A stretch of DNA of 64,000 bases from Halorussus halobius (GTDB lineage: Archaea > Halobacteriota > Halobacteria > Halobacteriales > Haladaptataceae): contig NZ_SBIU01000006.1 of the NCBI RefSeq assembly GCF_004765805.1, forward strand, positions 124,001 to 188,000. Reading direction: 5' to 3'. Every line of letters begins with the position of its first letter. The first letter of the stretch is position 1. A program made the translations under genes and the position numbers. Under the pieces are notes generated by a model. The model was not told the origin of the DNA. It saw only the letters and a list, made by a program, of their open reading frames with translations, and made no database searches. Positions 58,496 to 64,000 of the stretch are shown piece by piece.

Positions 58496-59598
58496 AGGTC
58501 GGGTTGCCCTCCGTACTCGTAGTGAATCTTGCAGGTCCCCTCGTCGGAGACCATGCACGCGCCGACGGGGTTCGAGGGGGTACACTCCTCGCCGAACAGG
58601 TCACACTCGTCGGGCGAGGCGGTCCCGGCCATGATGTCACCACAGATGCACTCCTGCGTGAGGGGGTCGGCCTCGCCCTCGACCGCCTCGACGTCGAACG
58701 CCCGGCGGGCGCTGTACTCGGCGTACTCGTCGCACAGGACGAAGTTCGCGTCCGGGATGTCGGCGATGCCGCGCCACTCGCCCGACGTGCGCTCGAACAC
58801 CTCCCGGATGGCGGCCATCGCGGTCTCGTTGCCCTCCCGGGAAACGCACCGCGGGTAGGCGTTGTCGAGCCCGCCCTCGCCCTCGACGACGAACTCCAGC
58901 AGTCGCCGGAGGCCGTAGAGCACGTCGACCGGTTCGAAGCCGCCGACGACGACCGGGAGGTCGTACTCCGCGACGAACTCCTCGAACAGGCCGTAGCCCG
59001 TGATAGTCGCGGCGTGGCCCGCCGCGAGGAAGCCGTCGACGTCGGTGTCGGGCATCTCGGCGACGACCTCCATCGCGGGCGGGACGTACTTGTGGGCCGA
59101 CAGCACGTAGAAGTTCTCCGGCGGGTCCGCCTGCAGGACCGCGGCGGTCGGGGCGGCCGTGGTCTCGAAGCCGGTGGCGAAGAAGACGACGTCCTCGCCG
59201 GTTTCCTCGGCGAGTTCGACCGCCTCGCTCGCGCTGTAGACGACCTCGACGTCCGCGCCCGCCGCCTTCGCGTCCGCGAGACTCCTGACGGTGCCCGGAA
59301 CCCGGAACATGTCGCCGTAGGTGGCGACGGTCTTGCCGGCCTCGGCCAGCGCCACCGCCTCGTCTACCTCCGGCATGTTCGTCACGCAGACCGGGCAGCC
59401 CGGCCCCATCGTGATAGAGAGGTCGTCCGGGAGCATGCTCCGCAGGCCGAACTCGGCGATGACCTGTTCGTGGCTCCCGCAGACGTGCATGATTTCGACG
59501 GGCTGGTCGACCTCGGCCATCAGGTCCGCGAGGTCGTCGGCGAGTTCCCGGGCGGTCTCGGGGTCCCGGAACTTGAGGTCGGCGGCGTCAGTCGTCAT
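58492..59598 (-). CDS. hypD: HypD Fe-(CN)2CO scaffold protein
   Basis: A 368-residue scaffold holding a [4Fe-4S] cluster, which with HypC carries the Fe(CN)2CO moiety. Conserved blocks are EIMHVCGSHEQVIAEFGL, ITMGPGCPVCVTNMPEVDEA, FFATGFETTAAPTAAVLQ, and a C-terminal Cys cluster ECICGDIMAGTASPDEC with GACMVSDEGTCKIHYEY. Only haloarchaeal acidic surface changes distinguish it. Start ATG overlaps hypC by 11 nt, so the two subunits of the complex are co-translated. Confidence 0.95.
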   Translation of the reverse strand: MTTDAADLKFRDPETARELADDLADLMAEVDQPVEIMHVCGSHEQVIAEFGLRSMLPDDLSITMGPGCPVCVTNMPEVDEAVALAEAGKTVATYGDMFRVPGTVRSLADAKAAGADVEVVYSASEAVELAEETGEDVVFFATGFETTAAPTAAVLQADPPENFYVLSAHKYVPPAMEVVAEMPDTDVDGFLAAGHAATITGYGLFEEFVAEYDLPVVVGGFEPVDVLYGLRRLLEFVVEGEGGLDNAYPRCVSREGNETAMAAIREVFERTSGEWRGIADIPDANFVLCDEYAEYSARRAFDVEAVEGEADPLTQECICGDIMAGTASPDECDLFGEECTPSNPVGACMVSDEGTCKIHYEYGGQPDL

Positions 59599-59911
59599 CG
59601 CTACTCCCCACGTCGGATTCGGCCTCGCTCGCGGTGCCGATGTCGAGCTCCGTACCCTCGGGCGCGCCGATCTCGTCGAGCGCCTCGTCGGGCGCGTTCT
59701 CGAACAGCGACTCGTAGATGGCCATCGTCTCCTCGACCTCGCGCTCGGGTATCTTTCGAATGGCGAACCCCGCGTGGTTGAGCACGTAGTCGCCGACCTC
59801 GACCTCGTCGCCGACCACGTCGAGTCGCACCCGGCGCTCGACGCCCCAGAAGTCCGCGACCGCCTCGTGGCCGTCTATCTCCCGGACCTCGCCGGGGACG
59901 CCCAGACACAT
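59588..59911 (-). CDS. hypC: HypC hydrogenase maturation chaperone
   Basis: A 107-residue chaperone that bonds the iron moiety and docks it on the large-subunit precursor. The essential Cys at position 2 is present (MCLGVPGEVREIDG), as is the conserved His in VLNHAGFAIRKIPE. The core is about 78 residues; a further 30-residue acidic C-terminal tail is longer than in most bacterial HypC proteins and may be a haloarchaeal addition. Its ATG shares a base with the stop of the preceding small gene (TGATG). Confidence 0.95.
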   Translation of the reverse strand: MCLGVPGEVREIDGHEAVADFWGVERRVRLDVVGDEVEVGDYVLNHAGFAIRKIPEREVEETMAIYESLFENAPDEALDEIGAPEGTELDIGTASEAESDVGSSDDD

Positions 59912-60087
59912 CAGGCGTCACCTCCCTCGCCGAGGTCGACCTGCGTGCCGACGAGTTCGGGGTCCGACGGTAGCAGCCGGTCGGGCCGGAGCCGGCCCTT
60001 GACGTGATGGCCGTCGGCTTCGTGGTCCTCGATGGCTTGCTTGTCGATGCGTTCCTCACAGTCGGTACAGTACCAGTGTCCGTTCAT
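59911..60087 (-). CDS. 58-residue zinc-finger-like protein in the hydrogenase operon
   Basis: A small gene between the maturation protease and hypC, 22 nt after the former and overlapping the latter by 1 nt. The protein begins MNGHWYCTDCEERIDKQAIE and has CxxC followed by a His pair (DHEADGHH), so C-C-H-H is spaced as in a small treble-clef or C2H2-like zinc site. The tail contains Arg/Leu/Pro (GRLRPDRLLP) and ends acidic. No known Hyp protein has this form. Its position suggests a role in hydrogenase assembly or in control of the operon; this is inferred only from context. Confidence 0.75.
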   Translation of the reverse strand: MNGHWYCTDCEERIDKQAIEDHEADGHHVKGRLRPDRLLPSDPELVGTQVDLGEGGDA

Positions 60088-60109
60088 GGTGAATCAGTCG
60101 AGCGTCGCA

Positions 60110-60625
60110 TTACGGCGGATTCGCGGTGAGTCGTGTCTCGATGCGCGATACCAGTTCCGGAAGCGCGGCCTCGACGGGGTCCGAGAGTCCCACCCGCGGC
60201 TCGACGCTGTGGGGAACCGCCCCGACCAGCAACACCTCCTCGGGAAGGTCGTAGGCGGCGTCGCCGACGGCCAGCGCGTCCCCGAAGCTGAAGTCGTGCA
60301 TCGTCACCTCCGGGGCCTCCTCGGCGGGGTCGGTCAGCCGGAACTCCCGGACGGTCCCCGGCTCGTCGTCGAGCGAGAGCGCGTCCACGACGACGGCGCG
60401 GTCCGCGCCGCTCATCGCCTCCAGCGCGAGGAACGCCGTCGTCCCGGCGTGGGTAGCGATGGCGTCGTCGGGGAGCGGCCGGTCGGCCAGTGCCTCGACG
60501 GCGTGGTAGCCGACGCCGTCGTCGCCCATCACCATGCTGCCGACCCCGACCACGGCCTGCGTGGCGGCGTCGCCGTCGCTTGGGGCGCTCACGTCCCCGC
60601 TGGCGGCGTCACTGCTCGTCATCAT
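60110..60625 (-). CDS. Hydrogenase maturation endopeptidase (HyaD/HycI family)
   Basis: A 171-residue protease that removes the C-terminal peptide of the large subunit after nickel insertion. Motifs: VVGVGSMVMGDDGVGYHAVE (family G-x-G-x4-DDG loop with nickel-binding acidic residue), RAVVVDALSLDDEPG and VLLVGAVPHSVEPRVGLSD (conserved His). The N-terminal 20 residues are a Ser/Asp-rich extension without counterpart in bacterial enzymes. It overlaps the cytochrome gene by 14-17 nt depending on which of two adjacent ATGs is used. The small zinc-finger-like gene follows. Confidence 0.92.
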   Translation of the reverse strand: MMTSSDAASGDVSAPSDGDAATQAVVGVGSMVMGDDGVGYHAVEALADRPLPDDAIATHAGTTAFLALEAMSGADRAVVVDALSLDDEPGTVREFRLTDPAEEAPEVTMHDFSFGDALAVGDAAYDLPEEVLLVGAVPHSVEPRVGLSDPVEAALPELVSRIETRLTANPP

Positions 60626-61433
60626 CGTCCTCCCGGAGGACGTAGGCGTCCATCTCGCCGAACACCATCGACCGCAAGACGTCCCAGTTGCTCGGCAAGA
60701 CCGCGAAGTAGACGTGGCCGAACACCATCGCCACCACGAGGAAGAACACGAGCAGGTGGACCTGTTTGAGCACCACCATGCCGACCCACGCGTCGAGGAA
60801 TCCCAGCACCTCGACCCACCAGACCGGGTCGGCCCGCATCTCGGCGTACATCCCGAAGCCGGTCAGCACGAGCACGCCGAACAGGATAGATATCCACCAG
60901 AAGAACGTCTTCTGCATCGGATGGTAGGCCACCCAGTCGCGCTCGGACTCGTCGTAGGTCTGGCGGGCCTCGTGGTAGCCGGGGATGTAGGACTTCAGCC
61001 CGACGAACGCCTGCCCGATGTGTATCGCTTCGCGCACGTCGGCCAGTTCGGCGAGCTGCCGGTGGCCGTCGGCGTAGACGTGGTACAGCGGGAACAGCAC
61101 GAACAGGAAGGCCATCAACAGGATGCCCGCCCAGAGGTGCAGGCCGAACGCGAGGTAGTAGCCGTCCCACGGGGCGACGTTGAGCGGGCCGTAGGTCCCG
61201 GTCCAGATGGCGTAGCCGGTCCCCATCAGCACGAACATCAACAGCGCCTGCGTCCAGTGGGAGAGGCGCGCGCCGAAGCTGTGGCGCTCGACGGTGACCC
61301 GGCCCTTCAGCGCCTGAATGCGGTAGTAGCGGTCGTCGGCCTCCTCGGGTGACGCGAACGCCGAGCGGACGAGGCTGGCCAGCCGCGACCGACTCGTGGA
61401 GTCTTCCTCGCTCTCGGACTCCCGGGCGGTCAC
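60609..61433 (-). CDS. Hydrogenase-linked membrane cytochrome b subunit
   Basis: A 274-residue Ni/Fe-hydrogenase cytochrome b that takes electrons from the small subunit into the quinone pool. It has four or five transmembrane helices. Candidate haem ligands sit in ARLSHWTQALLMFVLMGTGY, YYLAFGLHLWAGILLMAFL, LKQVHLLVFFLVVAMVFGHV and GHVYFAVL; these four His positions match the HyaC/HupC pattern. An N-terminal acidic, Ser-rich cytoplasmic segment of 45 residues is an addition. The GTG start overlaps the large-subunit stop by 4 nt (GTGA). Confidence 0.9.
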   Translation of the reverse strand: MTARESESEEDSTSRSRLASLVRSAFASPEEADDRYYRIQALKGRVTVERHSFGARLSHWTQALLMFVLMGTGYAIWTGTYGPLNVAPWDGYYLAFGLHLWAGILLMAFLFVLFPLYHVYADGHRQLAELADVREAIHIGQAFVGLKSYIPGYHEARQTYDESERDWVAYHPMQKTFFWWISILFGVLVLTGFGMYAEMRADPVWWVEVLGFLDAWVGMVVLKQVHLLVFFLVVAMVFGHVYFAVLPSNWDVLRSMVFGEMDAYVLREDDDDEQ

Positions 61434-63016
61434 GGGTCGCCACCCTCCCGAGCGGCGTCGTCGACCGACTGGCCCGCGATGGGGGTGTCCGCGCAGGCGC
61501 TGGCGGCGCTGCCGGGCGAGGCGGGGGTTATCTCCTCGGTGTAGCTGGCGTCGGGGCTCTCGACGTGGACCGAGCAGGCCAGACACGGGTCGAACGACCG
61601 CACCGTCCGCATCACGTTGATGGGGTTCTCGACGTCCTGGACGGTCATGCCCTCGACGGACTGCTCGAAGATGCTGGGAGTGCCCGACTCGTCGCGGGGC
61701 CCGAGGTTCCACAGGGTCGGGGTGATGATCTGGTAGTTGGTGATGGTCCCGTCCTCGACCTTCACCCAGTGGGACAGCGCCCCCCGGGAGGCCTCCCAGA
61801 GGCCGACGCCCTCCCCGCTGAAGTCGTCGTCCCAGCCGGTGTTGACCGTGCCGTTCGGGTCGATTTCGTCGAGGAGTTCGAGGATGCGGTCCCGGAGGAG
61901 CAGCGACTCCTGGGCGCGTGCGACGAGCCGGTTGAGCGTGCTGCTCTTGGTCGGGTCCCCGCCGAGCGTCGCCCGCAGGTCGAAGGGGTCCTGCTCGGTG
62001 ACGACGAGCCGGGCCAGCGACCCCGTCTCCATGTTCATCCCGTCGTAGCGCGGGGCCTTCCCCCACGAGTAGGCATCCTCCTTCTCGGGGGCTGGCTTGG
62101 GCGGGGACTCGTCCATCGGCGAGCCGCCCGAGTCGTCGGTGTACCACGACCGGGCCGTGCTCTCGGTGATGGCGTTTTTGATCTCCTCGTCGCTCGGATG
62201 GGAGAGTTCGCCGTCGACGTACACGCCCGAGGGGACCCGGTCGTTGCCGTTCTCGTCGGGGTAGATGCCGTTGCAGTAGTACCGGCCGGGTCCGACCCCG
62301 AACTCGTCGGCCCCCGCCTCCTTGGCGGCGAGGAGGATGGAGACGGCGTCGTGGAGTCCCTCCCCCAGCGAGGGGTCGAACTCGCCGTTGCGGACGTTCT
62401 CGAGCACTTGGGGCACGGCGTCGGTCGGGCCGAGCCAGTCGCTGACGAACTCGACCTGGTCGCGAATCTGTTCGAGCTTCTCTATCGTCGGGTTGGCCGA
62501 CATCCCGCCGGGCGCGTAGGTCAGCGGGTGAGGTGCCTTCCCGCCGAACTCCGCGAACCCCTGCAGGAGCTTGCGCTGGGCTTCGAGGGCCTTCTTGTAC
62601 CCCTCGCCCTCCATCGGGTCGAGGCGGGTCAGCCCGGTGTCGGCGACCGCGTCGCTGTAGTCGGGGCCGACCAGCGCGAACATGTGGACGGCGTGGTTCC
62701 ACAGCGTGGCCATGCGCTCGAGCAGGTTGCGCATCTTCCGGGCGGTCTCGGGAATGCCGTCGAAGACGCCGGCACTCTTCGCGGCGTTCTCGATGGCCAG
62801 CAGGGAGGTCTGGCGGTGGACCGTGAAACAGACCCCACACACCCGCTGGGTGAACACCGGGGCGTCCGAGGGCGGCCGGTTGAGCACCACCAGTTCCATC
62901 CCGCGGAACATGTCCATGTGGCTCTTTGCGGCCGTCACCTCGCCGCCCTCGACTTCGAGGGTCGTGCTGTGATGTCCTTCGATGCGGGTCGTCGGGTCGA
63001 TCTCTATCTCCGGCAT
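61430..63016 (-). CDS. [NiFe] hydrogenase large subunit, group 1
   Basis: A 528-residue catalytic subunit. The N-terminal Cys pair is in FTQRVCGVCFTVHRQTSLLA; the C-terminal pair is in RTVRSFDPCLACSVHV. Both match the group 1 (respiratory H2-uptake) pattern and supply the four Cys that bind Ni and Fe. RIEGHHSTTLEVEGGEV at the start and WNLGPRDESGTPSIFEQSVE near the end are also typical. The cleavable C-terminal peptide after the final His is 44 residues, which seems long, and contains one Cys. It lies 3 nt after the small-subunit stop and overlaps the cytochrome gene by 4 nt. The iron site should be assembled by the hyp genes downstream. Confidence 0.95.
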   Translation of the reverse strand: MPEIEIDPTTRIEGHHSTTLEVEGGEVTAAKSHMDMFRGMELVVLNRPPSDAPVFTQRVCGVCFTVHRQTSLLAIENAAKSAGVFDGIPETARKMRNLLERMATLWNHAVHMFALVGPDYSDAVADTGLTRLDPMEGEGYKKALEAQRKLLQGFAEFGGKAPHPLTYAPGGMSANPTIEKLEQIRDQVEFVSDWLGPTDAVPQVLENVRNGEFDPSLGEGLHDAVSILLAAKEAGADEFGVGPGRYYCNGIYPDENGNDRVPSGVYVDGELSHPSDEEIKNAITESTARSWYTDDSGGSPMDESPPKPAPEKEDAYSWGKAPRYDGMNMETGSLARLVVTEQDPFDLRATLGGDPTKSSTLNRLVARAQESLLLRDRILELLDEIDPNGTVNTGWDDDFSGEGVGLWEASRGALSHWVKVEDGTITNYQIITPTLWNLGPRDESGTPSIFEQSVEGMTVQDVENPINVMRTVRSFDPCLACSVHVESPDASYTEEITPASPGSAASACADTPIAGQSVDDAAREGGDP

Positions 63017-63019
63017 TGG

Positions 63020-64000
63020 TCACTCCTCCGTGTCGGGCGTCGCGTCGCTCTTGCACGCGCAGTCGCTCCCACAGCCACAGCCGTCGGCCCGCTTCTCGGC
63101 CCCGTCGCCGTCGGCCGGGTCGTCGGCCGGGCCGTCGCCGTATCCCATCGCCTTCCGGGCGGCGTGGGCGGCCGTGCCGGCGACCGTCGCGCCGACCGCG
63201 GCCTTGCCGGCGGTCTCGAAGTCGGTCACGCCGAGACCCTGTTTCTCGATGGGGCTGTAGAACGGCGTCATCCGGTCCCAAAAGCCCGGTTCCATACACC
63301 CGATACAGGGCGCGCCGACGTTCCGGCAGACGCTGGTGCCGTCGTTCCACAGCCTGACGGAGTCGTCGCAGTGACAGTACGGCCCCTTGCAGCCGACGGT
63401 GTAGAGGCACTTCTCGGAGTCCTCGCCGACGTGGTCGACGAACTCCCCGCGGTCGAAGTAGCCCCGCCGGGAACACTGGTCGTGGACCAGCGGGCCGTAG
63501 AACGCCTTCGGCCGGTTGAACTCGTCGAGGTCCGGTTCGTGGCCGTTGAGCAGGGTCGCCACCGTCAACAGCACGTAGTCGGGGTGGGTCATACAGCCGG
63601 GGACGTTGACGACCGGGAGTCCCGAGTTGGCGGTGAACTCGGGTCCGAGGACGCCGTCGTCGCCGTCCTGATGGGTGTACTGGACGCCCTTCGCGCCGGT
63701 GACGTTCGGGTCCATCCACGGGCCGTCAGCGGCGTCGTCGTCCATCACGGCGGGAGCGCCGTTCTGGGCCGACTGCCACCCGCCGTAGCAGGCGCAGGTG
63801 CCGATACCCATCACGTACTCGGCCTCGGGTGCGAGTTCCATCACCCAGTCGACGATGGGCTTGGGACGGCCCTGCTCGTCGCGTCCGAACGTGGCGGCCG
63901 AGGGAATCTTGGTCGGGATTGCGCCCTCTATCATGAGGACGTCGGGCGAGTCGCTCATCGCCTCGATGGCGTCCCGTCCGGTTTCGGCCATCAGCTCGGG
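63020..64000 (-). CDS. [NiFe] hydrogenase small subunit (5' truncated by window)
   Basis: The electron-transfer subunit carrying three Fe-S clusters; the reading frame continues past base 64000, so the N-terminus and any Tat signal are missing. Visible ligands: MGIGTCACYGGW and VVNVPGCMTHPDYV (proximal), PLVHDQCSRRGYFDRGEF and CLYTVGCKGPYCHCDDS (distal), and VCRNVGAPCIGCMEPGFWDR (medial). A short Ala-rich hydrophobic segment (AAVGATVAGTAAHAA) stands where the C-terminal membrane anchor usually is. The protein ends with a Cys-rich tail ADGCGCGSDCACKSDATPD, which is unusual. Confidence 0.93.
   Translation of the reverse strand, partial: PELMAETGRDAIEAMSDSPDVLMIEGAIPTKIPSAATFGRDEQGRPKPIVDWVMELAPEAEYVMGIGTCACYGGWQSAQNGAPAVMDDDAADGPWMDPNVTGAKGVQYTHQDGDDGVLGPEFTANSGLPVVNVPGCMTHPDYVLLTVATLLNGHEPDLDEFNRPKAFYGPLVHDQCSRRGYFDRGEFVDHVGEDSEKCLYTVGCKGPYCHCDDSVRLWNDGTSVCRNVGAPCIGCMEPGFWDRMTPFYSPIEKQGLGVTDFETAGKAAVGATVAGTAAHAARKAMGYGDGPADDPADGDGAEKRADGCGCGSDCACKSDATPDTEE

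Overview
The window is a high-GC stretch of a haloarchaeal chromosome (class Halobacteria). The evidence is consistent: most proteins are strongly acidic, AT-rich TATA elements lie about 25-30 nt in front of apparently leaderless start codons, many neighbouring genes share 1-4 nt stop/start overlaps (ATGA, TGATG), and the gene families are typically haloarchaeal (HalOD1 domain, TrmB regulators, PAS-rich histidine kinases, Tat-type lipoproteins, a XerA-like recombinase paired with a small RHH-like protein). No tRNA, rRNA, CRISPR array or intact insertion sequence was found.

Layout. 1-12 kb holds housekeeping and metabolic genes: the 3' end of topA, two coupled membrane proteins, a DUF457-type membrane hydrolase, a class V aminotransferase, a GNAT acetyltransferase, archease and its partner RNA ligase RtcB, and an eIF-2B-like protein. 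12.1-13.9 kb is an AT-rich island carrying one lipoprotein gene that looks acquired. 14-30 kb has an oxidoreductase, TatA, a solitary SufB, a MutS-type ATPase, a HalOD1 protein, a GAF/PAS histidine kinase, an enolase-superfamily protein, DsrE, a glycosyltransferase, and a divergent TrmB regulator/MMPL exporter pair. 30-38 kb is a compact six-gene peptide-uptake operon (binding protein, M28 peptidase, two permeases, two ATPases). It is bracketed by two directly repeated dif-like sites, the right-hand one lying just downstream of a XerA-like recombinase gene. After a 1.1 kb gene-poor stretch come signalling genes (a coiled-coil protein coupled to a histidine kinase, then a six-PAS kinase), a luciferase-like oxidoreductase, a MOT1-type anion transporter and a DNA photolyase.

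53.8-64 kb is one continuous minus-strand [NiFe] hydrogenase locus. In transcription order it contains the small subunit (cut by the window end), large subunit, membrane cytochrome b, maturation endopeptidase, a 58-residue zinc-finger-like protein, then hypC, hypD, hypE, hypA, hypB and hypF. It holds most of what is needed to build a membrane-linked group 1 (uptake-type) enzyme: structural subunits, quinone-side electron outlet, Fe(CN)2CO ligand synthesis (HypCDEF), nickel delivery (HypAB) and C-terminal processing.

The signals most worth follow-up are (i) the direct dif-like pair flanking the peptide-transport operon next to a XerA gene, (ii) two inverted copies of a structured intergenic element whose hairpins differ by compensatory changes, (iii) the haloarchaeal hydrogenase locus with its small zinc-finger-like protein and the Cys-rich tail of its small subunit, and (iv) the repeated AVEHG segments inserted in a histidine-kinase ATP-binding domain.
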